A stretch of DNA of 64,000 nt from Minicystis rosea. GTDB taxonomy: Bacteria > Myxococcota_A > Polyangia > Polyangiales > Polyangiaceae. Both the position numbers and the translations under genes were made by a program. Positions 28,177 to 36,536 of this stretch are shown one piece after another; the first letter of the stretch is position 1; each line of letters begins with the position of its first letter. Location of the stretch: positions 15,887,501 to 15,951,500 of the forward strand of contig CP016211.1 in the NCBI GenBank assembly GCA_001931535.1, in the 5' to 3' direction. The notes under the pieces were generated by a model. It worked only from the letters and a program-made list of their open reading frames with translations. It did not search any database and was not told the origin of the DNA.

Positions 28177-29844
28177 TCACTGCAGGCCGGCGGCGAGGAA
28201 GCGCTTGAGGAAGCCGTACGAGCCCGCAGCGCCGTACGAGTTGCACGTGGGCGACGCCGCGCCGAGGGGGCAATCCGTATCTCGGTCGTAAGACCAGTAG
28301 TGGACCCCGGCCAGGCCCTGGGTGAGCGCGAAGTGGGCGACGGTGTCTGCGTCCGCCAGCGAGAAGACCTCGCCGGCGACGTCGTTGCCGCCGATCATGG
28401 GGGTCAGCTCGATGTTGCTGTAGGGCACGCCCCACTTGTCGTGGAGGTTGTAGGCCGCCTGGAGCGCTGACTGGCCCATCTGGCAGGCGCCGCCGCTGAC
28501 GACGCACACGCCCGCGCTCGGAGAGCCGTAGTCCATGACCATCAGGTTGACGGTGAGATAGCTCGGCCACGTCGCCGCCGAGCCGTTGAAGCCCAGCTGG
28601 TTCTTGACGGCCGCGAGCGTCCAGTCCCCGTAGACGTTGAAGCCGTCCGGCGCGTTGGCGCCCAGGTGCTGTGCCGTGCTCGCGCCCGCGTTGTTCGCCA
28701 ATGTCGCCAGCGTCAGGCTGAAGCGCAGGCCGGGATAGGCGCTGTGGGCGGCCTGGATGCGCTGGATGAGGCTGGCGATGACGGCCTGCGACTGCCCAGC
28801 CTCGATGTCGAAGTCCACGCCGAGCAGGCCGGGCGTGGCCCAGCGCTGGATGAACGTGCTCATGCCTGCATCCGATCCGCAGGTGAACGAGCCCGCCGCG
28901 CCGCCCGTGGAGAGGATGTACTTGACGCCGGCTTGGGCGAGCACCGACGCGTTCGCGGCGGCCATGGCGTTGCCGGGGACGCCTCCCCAGCTCTCGCTCC
29001 CACACTCCCCGGTCGCGAAGGCCAGGGTGACGGTCTTGCCGCCGTGCTGGATCAGGTCGCTGGCGAGCGACGTCGCCGCGCCGGACACCTTCGTCGTGAT
29101 GACGTTGGTGTTCCAGTTCATGTTGATGCTGGTGTCCTTGTAGGGGCTGAAGATCAGCCCACCTGCGTTGCCCCCGCCGCTGGAGGAGCTGCTCGACGAG
29201 CTGGAAGAGCTGCTCGAGCTGCTCGACGAGCTGGAGCTGCTCGACGAGCTGGAGCTGCTCGACGAGCTGGAGGAGCTGCCGCCCCCGCCCGGGCACGTCG
29301 TTCCTCCAGGCACGCAGCCGGTGCCCCAACTCACGGTCTGGCAGTGATAGCCTTGCCCCAGGTTGCTCGTCGTCCACCCGCACGACTCGCCGAGGTGGCC
29401 GACGCACGCGTTGGGGTCATTGCCCATGTAGACCCACGCGTTGGGATCGCACGACCCGCCGCCGCTGCTGCTCGAGCTGCTGCTGCTCGCGCTGCTGCTA
29501 CTCGAGCTGCTGCTGCTCGAGCCGCTGCTGCTCGAGCCGCTGCCCGCACAGGTGACGGGCGCCCACAGGGCGGGGACCGCGCTCGGGGTCCAGTCGGGCT
29601 GGCTCGAATGGGATTGGACGCACTGGTAGGTTGCGCCGCCGTAGGTCACGACGGTGCCGACGGTGTACGAGGTCCATGCAGCCCACGGCTTCGCCGCCGC
29701 GCACTGTGCGGCGGTGACCCCGTCGGAGAGGCGGTCCGTGTCCTCCTCGGACGACGGCGACGAGCAACCGGCGAGCGCGGCGAGCGCGGCGAGCGCGGCA
29801 ACGAGGAAGTAGCGGCTTCGATCTGTGGTCTCTGCGCGAGGCAT
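28177..29844 (-). CDS. GH18 chitinase lipoprotein with CBM5/12-like domain and poly-Ser linkers
   Basis: The product is 555 residues from ATG 29844, preceded by AAGGAGAG. The lipobox LAGC gives Cys27. A chitin-binding domain of CBM5/12 type (AWTSYTVGTVVTYGGATYQC ... SQPDWTPSAVPALW) is followed by a first Ser linker, a Cys-rich segment (SCDPNAWVYMG), a second uninterrupted Ser run of over 30 residues, and a GH18 barrel. The active-site strand reads LLGVDFDIEAG: the catalytic D-x-E is intact but the first Asp of DxxDxDxE is Leu. HYWSYDRDTDC marks the last strand. Paired GATC palindromes lie upstream at 29969-30015. Confidence 0.9.
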   Translation of the reverse strand: MPRAETTDRSRYFLVAALAALAALAGCSSPSSEEDTDRLSDGVTAAQCAAAKPWAAWTSYTVGTVVTYGGATYQCVQSHSSQPDWTPSAVPALWAPVTCAGSGSSSSGSSSSSSSSSSASSSSSSSSGGGSCDPNAWVYMGNDPNACVGHLGESCGWTTSNLGQGYHCQTVSWGTGCVPGGTTCPGGGGSSSSSSSSSSSSSSSSSSSSSSSSSSSSSSSSSGGGNAGGLIFSPYKDTSINMNWNTNVITTKVSGAATSLASDLIQHGGKTVTLAFATGECGSESWGGVPGNAMAAANASVLAQAGVKYILSTGGAAGSFTCGSDAGMSTFIQRWATPGLLGVDFDIEAGQSQAVIASLIQRIQAAHSAYPGLRFSLTLATLANNAGASTAQHLGANAPDGFNVYGDWTLAAVKNQLGFNGSAATWPSYLTVNLMVMDYGSPSAGVCVVSGGACQMGQSALQAAYNLHDKWGVPYSNIELTPMIGGNDVAGEVFSLADADTVAHFALTQGLAGVHYWSYDRDTDCPLGAASPTCNSYGAAGSYGFLKRFLAAGLQ

Positions 29845-30173
29845 GGTGATCTCTCCTTCACGAACACGAGTCGTTCGGCACACGCCTCATCGCAATCGGA
29901 GTGCCAATCGTTCGGCCTGCTCCAGCGCGCAATGGCGCTGGAAGATGCGCAGCCTGGGTGGACCGAGGTGATCGGCGCGATCACCTTGGGGGCTTCGCTG
30001 CGATCGCTCCGATCACGGGGGGAAGGAGCGCCGAGCCGATCGCCTGGCGAAACCCATCAAGAAGGGTGAGCTCGTCCTCTACCACTCGCCGGGATCAGGC
30101 CCGCTGCTTCGCGGCAGAGCCTCACTGCGGCGCGGTCGGGCGCGATGGTTGACGGGGGTTGATTGAGCTCGAG
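29845..30173. other. Intergenic control region of the second GH18 gene
   Basis: No gene is seen in these 329 bases. They hold the YGATC-N5-GATCR pair (29969-30015, listed separately) and border the 3' end of a decayed CBM6-like fragment at 30174. No clear -35/-10 boxes were recognised. Confidence 0.5.
29969..30015. promoter_or_regulatory. Two YGATC-N5-GATCR palindromes upstream of GH18
   Basis: TGATCGGCGCGATCA (29969-29983) and, inverted, CGATCGCTCCGATCA (30001-30015) are 32 bases apart and 125-171 bases upstream of the chitinase start at 29844. They match the motif upstream of the 20226 chitinase and the 31769 lectin-lyase gene. Confidence 0.5.
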
Positions 30174-30475
30174 TCAATCGAGGTTGAGGATCCCGTATCC
30201 GGATTCCCCACGCAGGCAGACGGAGTGCACGCCGGAAGTGGGCGTCAGCGCCATCGTGCGGGTCTGCCACGTGCTCCAGCCGCCGGTGCCGTGGACACGG
30301 TGCAGCGCCCGATCTCGGTGCCCGTGCTGCCGTCGATCCTCACGGAGAAGGCGCCTCCGGCGTTGGCAGCCGCCATCCGCAGATCGAGGCCGCTCACGCC
30401 GGTCAGGTCCACCCCATCGAAGCAAGGGTGGTTGTTCGTCGCGAAGAATGATGCCGAGCTTGCACGACGTGGAGA
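30174..30475 (-). pseudogene. Decayed CBM6-like carbohydrate-binding fragment
   Basis: Two minus-strand frames join near 30296 to give the end of a CBM6/35-type domain. Upstream part: FDGVDLTGVSGLDLRMAAAN and FSVRIDGSTGTEIGRCTV. Downstream part: GTGGWSTWQTRTMAL and VHSVCLRGESGYGILNLD, then TGA. GGW-TW-T and the NLD ending are typical of the family. The 5' end of any parent gene is missing, and a lectin-lyase stop lies immediately upstream. It is probably what is left of another secreted polysaccharide-binding enzyme of this cluster. Confidence 0.7.
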
Positions 30476-30485
30476 CGGGCCGGTC

Positions 30486-31769
30486 TTACCACTGAGCGGG
30501 GTCGACGGAGGTGAAGGTCGGGCCCATGCCGATCTCGTCGTACCAGATGCTGCGGGTCGCCTGGCTGCCTTGCATGTACCCGGTGTCGTGCCAGCCGTTC
30601 GCGTAGAGGCCGACGCGAAGCTGGAAGTATCGGTCGTCGGCGATGGTGGTGCTCAGGCCGGACTTGTCGAGGACCTTGTTGCCATCGAACCAGAGCTTGT
30701 AAACGCCGGTGCCGTCGCTCGCCCATTTCGCCTGGATCACGACCGTGTGCCACTCACCGGCGGTGACGGTCGCGAGGTTGCCGAACGTCTGGATGTGCTG
30801 GTTGCAAATCGAGCCGTTCTTGACGCGCGTGTAGAGCTGATTGCCCTGGAGCCAGATCATGCTGCTCGGCATGTAGTCGTCACAACCGGTGTCGGAGAAA
30901 TCGGCGATGAACTGGGCGATATTGTACGACTGGGGCTGAAACTGCCAGTCTGCCTGCAGCCGGAACGCGAAGCCGTAGAATCCGGTGTCGCCGCGACGGT
31001 ACGCTTTGTTCTTCACGACCTCCGAGTGATAGCGGCCGGTGTACGAAGGATCGTAGATCTGGGTCACCTTGAGGGCGGTCGTGCCCTTGTAGGTGACGTT
31101 CGTCACCTCGTTGACGGAGCCATTGTGCTCCCTGTTGATGAAGTCCCAGCCGGAGAGGGTGCCAGTGTTGTGGAAGGTGGCAGCGGCGAGGTTCGCCGCC
31201 ACCCAGGTCTGGGCGGTCGTGCCATTGCAGGTATAGAGCTGGACCTTGGCGCCGTCCGCGGTGGAGGCCGCGGCGACGTCGAGGCACTTGCCCGTTGCCC
31301 CGTGGACGATGCGCACCATGCCGCCGCCGGCGTCTTCGAGCAGGAAGGACTGCGCGTCATTTCCGGTCGCACACGACCACTGCTGGATGGGCGTGCCGTT
31401 CGCGGTGCCGTGATCCTTCACGTCCACGCACTTGCCGCTGTTGCTGTTGACGATCCGGTAGTTGCTGCCGCCCAGGCTCTCGACGCGGAACGACTGCGCC
31501 GGGGTGCCGTTGCAGGAGTACGACTGCAGGAGCGCGCCGTCGGCCGTGCTGGCCGCCGACACGTCGAGGCACTTCGAGGTCCCGGCCAGCGCGCCGAACT
31601 GGTACGTCCCGAGGCCCAGCGCGTCGCTCGCCGTTGCGCTGTCGTGCTCGTCACCCTCGTCGGGGACGGCGCAAGCGAGCAGCGAAGAGGCGCTCAGGAA
31701 GGCGCCCAGCCAGATCATGCAGGCAGGGCCTCTCGGCTTCGTGTGGAATTCGTTCGAAGGAGCTCGCAT
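30486..31769 (-). CDS. Secreted ricin-B lectin / polysaccharide lyase-like lipoprotein
   Basis: The product is 427 residues from ATG 31769, with GCGAGG ahead of it. The lipobox LLAC gives Cys33. A ricin-type trefoil (about 50-190) has three clear repeats: CLDVSAASTADG...SFRVE, CVDVKDHGTANG...QQWSC and CLDVAAASTADG...TWVA. The C-terminal jelly-roll part (about 195-427) contains YHSEVVKNKAYRRGDTGFYG, WQFQPQSYNIAQF, EWHTVVIQAKW and YKLWFDGNKVL, the pattern of PF14099-type lyases (heparin lyase I and glucuronan lyase relatives). It would bind and cleave an acidic polysaccharide, substrate unproven. GATC palindromes lie just upstream. Confidence 0.8.
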   Translation of the reverse strand: MRAPSNEFHTKPRGPACMIWLGAFLSASSLLACAVPDEGDEHDSATASDALGLGTYQFGALAGTSKCLDVSAASTADGALLQSYSCNGTPAQSFRVESLGGSNYRIVNSNSGKCVDVKDHGTANGTPIQQWSCATGNDAQSFLLEDAGGGMVRIVHGATGKCLDVAAASTADGAKVQLYTCNGTTAQTWVAANLAAATFHNTGTLSGWDFINREHNGSVNEVTNVTYKGTTALKVTQIYDPSYTGRYHSEVVKNKAYRRGDTGFYGFAFRLQADWQFQPQSYNIAQFIADFSDTGCDDYMPSSMIWLQGNQLYTRVKNGSICNQHIQTFGNLATVTAGEWHTVVIQAKWASDGTGVYKLWFDGNKVLDKSGLSTTIADDRYFQLRVGLYANGWHDTGYMQGSQATRSIWYDEIGMGPTFTSVDPAQW

Positions 31770-31895
31770 CACGGGATCCTCGCTTTCGGCGAAGGGTTGG
31801 CAGCGAGCGCCCGGACTGCAGGATCCTTGCCGGCCTGCCGGATCGCACGGCGGCCTGTTTTGCGCGCAGCTTGGAGCGGGGGTGATCCGTGGGCG

Positions 31896-31932
31896 CGATC
31901 AGCAGGATCGCGCGCCGCGATCCCGTGGATCA
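31896..31932. promoter_or_regulatory. Two GATC-N5-GATC palindromes upstream of the lectin-lyase gene
   Basis: CGATCAGCAGGATCG (31896-31910) and CGATCCCGTGGATCA (31918-31932) are 22 bases apart, about two helical turns, and 127-163 bases upstream of the start at 31769. Both fit YGATC-N5-GATCR. They overlap the last codons of the upstream kinase frame. Confidence 0.5.
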
Positions 31933-33359
31933 TGCGCGCGGAGGAGGCGGCGGGAACGCGGCGGGCGATCGGTCGCGCGACCAAGCCCTCCAACGTTCAC
32001 CTCGCGCGGCGAGGCAGCCCACGCAAGCCGCACCATGCGTCCCACCGGCAACTCGCGGGGTTCCACCGGCCTCCATTTCCAAATTGTTGCCACGATGGGG
32101 ATGCTGTCCGCGTTCGTAGAGCGCCGTCGAGTGCCATGCCCCGGATCGAGAAGGAGCGGCGAACCCTGCGAAAACACGCGCCAGGCGCTTGGATTCGAGT
32201 TCGCCCCCCTCGTATCCCGGGACTCAACCGAGGCGCGCGACGCCGGCGCGGCACGCGCGTACACGGCCCAGAGCACGATCGCGGACACCACGGCCAGCGC
32301 CACCACGACGAGGGCGATTCGCTGCCGGTTCGGCGCGCGGCGGGGCGGCGCTGCCGGTGCGCGAGGCTCGACGACGGTGACGTTCGCCATGACGGGGAGC
32401 GGGACGATGGCCGTCTCCTCGGCGGCGCGCTCGATGGCGCCGACCTCCCGATCGCGGGCCGCCACCTCGTCGCCCGCGAGGTGCCGCAGCCACTCGCTCA
32501 CGGCGCGCGCGCTGGCGATCCCGACGCCCTCTTCGAGCGCGACGGCGAAGTCGCGCGCGCTGGCGAAGCGCTCGGCGGGATCGCGCGCCAGCGCCTTGAG
32601 CACGGCGGCGTCGACGGCCGCGGAGACGCCGGCGGCGAGGGTGCTCGGCGGCGCGACGGGGCCCGCGCCGTCGGCGCCGAAGAGGCGCCGGCCGGTGAGC
32701 AGCTCCCAGAGCACGATGCCCATGGCGTAGACGTCGGCGCGTCGATCGACGGCGCCTCCCTTGCGCTGCTCGGGCGCCATGTAGGCGAGCTTGCCCTTGA
32801 TCTGGCCCGGGCGCGTGGTGTGGAGCCGGCTCATCGCCTTGGCGATGCCGAAGTCGAGGATGCGCGGGACGCCGTCGACGCCGACGAGGATGTTCTGCGG
32901 CGAGACGTCGCGGTGCACGATCCCGAGGGCCTGCCCGGCGTCGTCCTTGGCCTCGTGCGCGGCGTCGAGGCCGGCGAGCGCGCCGACGGCGATGGCCGCG
33001 GCGACCGCGGGGCGCGGCTGCTCTCCACGCTCGGCGGCGAGCTCCAGGAGCCGCGCCAAGGTCTCGCCGCGCACGTGCTCCATGACGAGGAACAGCTCGC
33101 CCCCTTCGAGGAGCACCTCGAACACCCGGATGACGTTGGCGTGCTGCACGAGCGCGGCGATGCGCGCCTCGTCGAGGAACATCGAGACGAACTCGGGATC
33201 CTTGGCGTGCTGCGTGTGCAGCCGCTTGATCGCGAGCCGCTGCGTGAACCCGCCCGGCCCCGCGAGGCGCCCCAGGTGGACCGTGGCCATGCCGCCGGAC
33301 GCGATCTCGCCGAGCAGCGTGTAGCGCCCGACGCTCTCGAGTGCCGGTCCAGCGGTCAT
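31899..33359 (-). CDS. Membrane-anchored Ser/Thr kinase with unusual tail
   Basis: The product is 486 residues. Kinase domain: GEIASGGMATV, Lys45 in AIKRL, Glu64, HRDVSPQN (149-156), DFG (169-171), APE (195-197), all intact. A single membrane helix follows (ALVVVALAVVSAIVLWAVYA, about 350-370). The last ~110 residues are basic, low in similarity to anything I recognise, and run through the GATC palindromes upstream of the next gene (ending RRLLRAHDPRDRGARSC). This suggests that the original stop was lost or a frameshift lies just after the membrane helix. The gene is divergent from the RCC1-like lipoprotein gene, 210 bases away. Confidence 0.85.
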   Translation of the reverse strand: MTAGPALESVGRYTLLGEIASGGMATVHLGRLAGPGGFTQRLAIKRLHTQHAKDPEFVSMFLDEARIAALVQHANVIRVFEVLLEGGELFLVMEHVRGETLARLLELAAERGEQPRPAVAAAIAVGALAGLDAAHEAKDDAGQALGIVHRDVSPQNILVGVDGVPRILDFGIAKAMSRLHTTRPGQIKGKLAYMAPEQRKGGAVDRRADVYAMGIVLWELLTGRRLFGADGAGPVAPPSTLAAGVSAAVDAAVLKALARDPAERFASARDFAVALEEGVGIASARAVSEWLRHLAGDEVAARDREVGAIERAAEETAIVPLPVMANVTVVEPRAPAAPPRRAPNRQRIALVVVALAVVSAIVLWAVYARAAPASRASVESRDTRGANSNPSAWRVFSQGSPLLLDPGHGTRRRSTNADSIPIVATIWKWRPVEPRELPVGRMVRLAWAASPREVNVGGLGRATDRPPRSRRLLRAHDPRDRGARSC

Positions 33360-33569
33360 CGACCGGGCATCCTACCACCCGCCCGCGGAGCTTCGCACGC
33401 CCGGCTGGCGGCGGGCGGTGTGCGCGCCTTCCCCCGGCGCGCGATGGCCCTTGCGATCGTGACCCGGGGGACATCCCCCGCCGCCCGCAATAAGGGCCGA
33501 ATAAGAACCGCGCGCGGCGACGGCGAGCATGCTGGGGACCACGACTTCCCCGCACGAAGAGGGTCCCCC

Positions 33570-34607
33570 ATGCGCGCTCGATCGCTTCGCTTGCTCTTCA
33601 CGTTGCTTTCCTCGATCCCGCTCGCCGCGTGCGGGCCCGAAATCTCGGTCGAACCGACGTCGACGTCACCGACGCCGCCGCCGCCGACGTCACCGACGCC
33701 GCCGCCGCCCACGCCGCTCCCCGATCCCGGCACACGGCTGTCCCAGGCCGCGCCGATGTGCATCAAGCATCCTTCGGGCACCGTCACCTGTCATCTGCCC
33801 CTGTCGAATCCCGAGCTCGCGACGGAGCTGTCCGGGGTCTTCGACGCCGTGGAGGTCGTCCAGGCCTTGGAGCAGGGCTGTCTCCGGCACGCGACCGGCC
33901 GCGTCTCCTGCTGGGGCTGGAGCCATCACGGACAGCTCGGGCTCGCCGTGGACATCGAGGAGCACAGCGACGTCCCCGTCGAGCTGCCCGAGGTCGAGGT
34001 CGTCAAGCTGGCGAGCAGCCACCATTCGGTCTGCGGGATTCGTCCCTCCGGGCAGGCGATCTGCTGGGGCGGCGCCTACGATGGTCCGATCGGCGCTCCC
34101 GAGCCCGGGCAGACCCAGGCGCCCCTCGACGTCCTCGGGGTGCCCGACGCGGTCGACATCGCAGCATCGATCAACCGCGTTTGCGCGGTCCGCGCGAGCG
34201 GCGCCGTGTCCTGCTGGAAGGATCACGAAGCGCCTGTCGCGATCGAGGGGATCTCCGGCGCAGTGAAGGTGTCCGTGAGCACGGCCCAGGTCTGCGCGCT
34301 GCGTGGGAATGGCACCGTCATTTGCTGGCGCGAGGACATCGGCACGGTGGTTCCCGCTCTCGAAGACGTCGTCCAACTGAGCGGCGCGCTCGGGGTTGCG
34401 ACGACCTGCGCGCGCACCGCGGCGGGAGGGGTCGCCTGCTGGGGCGTCGGCGCTTCCCAATATGATGCGCCGCTCGTTCTCGACATCGCGGACGCCGTCG
34501 ATGTGAGCGCCGCGTCGTCGGGAGCCTGCGCGGTCCGCTCGGACGGGACCATCGCCTGCTGGGACGAGGCAGGCACGCCGGTGCCGTTTCCTCTGCAGAG
34601 CTTCTGA
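33570..34607 (+). CDS. RCC1-like propeller lipoprotein
   Basis: The product is 345 residues. The ATG at 33570 gives MRARSLRLLFTLLSSIPLAA then C, a lipobox LAAC (Cys21). The frame extends far upstream without a signal, so the earlier codons are antisense to the kinase and not part of the gene. A Pro/Thr linker (SPTPPPPTSPTPPPPT) precedes about six RCC1/BLIP-II-type repeats, each with C-x-R-x-x-G-x-x-x-CW (HATGRVSCWG, RPSGQAICWG, RASGAVSCWK, RGNGTVICWR, TAAGGVACWG, RSDGTIACWD). Such propellers bind proteins at the surface; the ligand is unknown. Confidence 0.82.
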   Translation: MRARSLRLLFTLLSSIPLAACGPEISVEPTSTSPTPPPPTSPTPPPPTPLPDPGTRLSQAAPMCIKHPSGTVTCHLPLSNPELATELSGVFDAVEVVQALEQGCLRHATGRVSCWGWSHHGQLGLAVDIEEHSDVPVELPEVEVVKLASSHHSVCGIRPSGQAICWGGAYDGPIGAPEPGQTQAPLDVLGVPDAVDIAASINRVCAVRASGAVSCWKDHEAPVAIEGISGAVKVSVSTAQVCALRGNGTVICWREDIGTVVPALEDVVQLSGALGVATTCARTAAGGVACWGVGASQYDAPLVLDIADAVDVSAASSGACAVRSDGTIACWDEAGTPVPFPLQSF

Positions 34608-34822
34608 AGGACCGAGGAGGGCGCCCCCGACCATCCTGCAATCGATGATCGTGGCGCATCGGGGCGAGGGCTCGCCGCGACCGCCGAGACTCGATGTCTG
34701 CGTTCCGCAGCAACTCGCCATCAGGGCCGGCTCCCGAGTCCCCGCCGTGTGAACCAGAGGCCTGACACTCGCCGTCGTGGCGAGGCTCGCGCGAACGACG
34801 TGCGGCTCACGGACCAGCGCGT

Positions 34823-35542
34823 TCAGAGCGCGACGAGGCCGCCGTCCACCGTGAGCGTGTGGGCGGTGATGTACGGGTTCTCCATCAGGAACCTGATGGC
34901 GTGGGCGAGGTCCTCGGGCTGACCGAAGCGCTGGGCGAGCAGGTCCTTCTCGGCCCAGGCCCGCATCTCCTCGCGCCGCGCGGCGTGGATCGCGGTGTCG
35001 ACCACGCCCGACATCAGGACGTTGACGCGGATGGGAGCGAGCTCCAGCGCGAGCGCCTTCCCGAAGCTCAGGATCGATCCGCTCGCCGCCGCGAGGACCG
35101 AGAAGCCTTCGCGCGGCGGCTTCACCGCCGAGGCGCCGGACACGAGCGTGATCGAGCCGCGCCCGCGGAGGAGCGGAGCGGCGGCGCGCGTGACGTTGAC
35201 GAACCCGCGCAGCTTGTCGAAGGTGCGCTCGACCTGCTCGTTCGTCAGCGTCCGGAGGGGCGCGCGGCTCGCGAGCTCGTCGGCGACGGCGGTGAGCACG
35301 AGGTGATCGATGGCGCCGATGGAGCCCACCACGCGGTCCACGGCGGCCTGGTCCAGCATGTCCATGGCGACGGCGCGGGCCCTCCCCGTGGGGAGGGTCC
35401 TCGCGGCCTCGTCGAGCTTCGCCTGCGATCGGCTGAGCATGACCACGTCCGCGCCCCGCGCCGCCGACGCGCGCGCCGCGGCGAGGCCGATCCCCGAGCT
35501 CGCGCCGACGATCACGACGGTCTCTTTCGCACGCTCGCTCAT
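34823..35542 (-). CDS. Short-chain dehydrogenase/reductase with degenerate active site
   Basis: The product is 239 residues. The Rossmann motif GASSGIGLA (about 14-22) and the downstream ALALELAPIRVNVLMSGVVD are typical SDR. Where the catalytic YxxxK should stand, the sequence reads L-AAA-S within FSVLAAASGSILSFGKALAL, so both catalytic residues appear replaced. The Ser of the triad (LVSGASA) remains. The protein may bind NAD(P) without classic SDR chemistry, or belong to an atypical subfamily that shares this change. The start overlaps the stop of the upstream quinone-oxidoreductase-like gene in an ATGA junction, so the two are translationally coupled. Confidence 0.85.
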   Translation of the reverse strand: MSERAKETVVIVGASSGIGLAAARASAARGADVVMLSRSQAKLDEAARTLPTGRARAVAMDMLDQAAVDRVVGSIGAIDHLVLTAVADELASRAPLRTLTNEQVERTFDKLRGFVNVTRAAAPLLRGRGSITLVSGASAVKPPREGFSVLAAASGSILSFGKALALELAPIRVNVLMSGVVDTAIHAARREEMRAWAEKDLLAQRFGQPEDLAHAIRFLMENPYITAHTLTVDGGLVAL

Positions 35543-36465
35543 CGCGCTTCCCTCCGGAGATCCAGGACCGCCTTGCCCAGCACGCGCCGATCGAGGAGCG
35601 CCTCGGCGGCCTCCGCCACGCGCTCCCAGCCGCCGCGCCAGCCGATCTGCGGGTCGAGCTCCTCCCGTTCGAGCAGCGAGACCAGGTACGCGAGGTCGGC
35701 CCCGAAGCGCTCCCCGACGGCGAAGACCTCGATGCGCCGCTGGCCGGCGCGACGCCGCTCCAGCTCGAAGTCGATCGTGCTGGGCTCGCGCGACGCCATG
35801 CCGATGCTCTGCACCGAGCCGCCGCGCTCGACGAGGCCGAGCGCGCGGGCGAGCTGCGCCCCGCCGACGTTCTCCAGCACGCCGAAGACGGGCTCCTTCA
35901 CATCGGCGAGATCGCTCACGACCTCGTCGGCGCCGAGCGCGCGGAGCCCCTCGGCGCGCGCGGCGCTCCCGACGGCGGCCACGACGTGCGCGCCGGCGCG
36001 GTGCGCGAGCTGCACGGCGAAGCGGCCCACGCCGCCCGAAGCGCCCGTGACGAGGACGCGGCGCCCCACGATCGGGCCGAGGGCGCGCAGCGCGCGCAGC
36101 GCCGTGACACCTGCCGCCGGGAGCGCGCTGGCCGCGCCGAGGTCGACGGCGCTCGGGACGACGGCGACATCGGACGTGCTGGCCGCGCGGAGCTCGGCCC
36201 ACCCGCCGCGCCACCCGAACGACGTCACGCGCGTCCCCTCCTTCGGCCCCGAGCCGTCGGCGGCGGCGCGCACCACGACGCCGGCGGCGTCGACCCCCGG
36301 GACCTCGCCGGGCTTGCGCATCTCGGCGAGGAACGCGGTCTCGCCGAAGTTCAGCGACACCGCGTGGACCTCGATGAGGACCTGCGACGGCGTCGGGCTC
36401 GGCGGCGGCACGTCCGCGGAGCGAAGGCCTCGCGGCTGACTGGGATCGTAGATGACTGCACGCAT
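35539..36465 (-). CDS. Zinc-less MDR oxidoreductase (quinone oxidoreductase-like)
   Basis: The product is 308 residues from ATG 36465 (MRAVIYDPSQ). The GroES-like half lacks the zinc ligands but keeps EVHAVSLNFGETAFL and PGVDAAGVVV. The Rossmann half has VLVTGASGGVGRFAVQLAHR, the NAD(P)H site, and ends VLGKAVLDLR. This is the pattern of NADPH:quinone reductase-like enzymes. It forms an operon with the SDR gene and diverges from an AraC regulator gene across 71 bases, so the regulator probably controls both. The substrate may be a quinone or reactive carbonyl. Confidence 0.9.
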   Translation of the reverse strand: MRAVIYDPSQPRGLRSADVPPPSPTPSQVLIEVHAVSLNFGETAFLAEMRKPGEVPGVDAAGVVVRAAADGSGPKEGTRVTSFGWRGGWAELRAASTSDVAVVPSAVDLGAASALPAAGVTALRALRALGPIVGRRVLVTGASGGVGRFAVQLAHRAGAHVVAAVGSAARAEGLRALGADEVVSDLADVKEPVFGVLENVGGAQLARALGLVERGGSVQSIGMASREPSTIDFELERRRAGQRRIEVFAVGERFGADLAYLVSLLEREELDPQIGWRGGWERVAEAAEALLDRRVLGKAVLDLRREAR

Positions 36466-36536
36466 CGGGCTCTCCATGCCTCCTGCCCGCCATCGTGGAG
36501 CCTGCATCTCGGCGTTTCCATGCTACTTCGTCGGCA

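Noticed and set aside
29180..29290. Tandem DNA repeat as a mobile or regulatory element
   Set aside because: It simply encodes the poly-Ser linker of the chitinase.
30159..34607. A 1482-codon open frame on the plus strand
   Set aside because: Only the last 346 codons (from 33570, with signal peptide and RCC1 repeats) are a gene. The rest is antisense to the kinase and lyase genes and has the Arg/Gly/Ala-rich composition of high-GC shadow frames.
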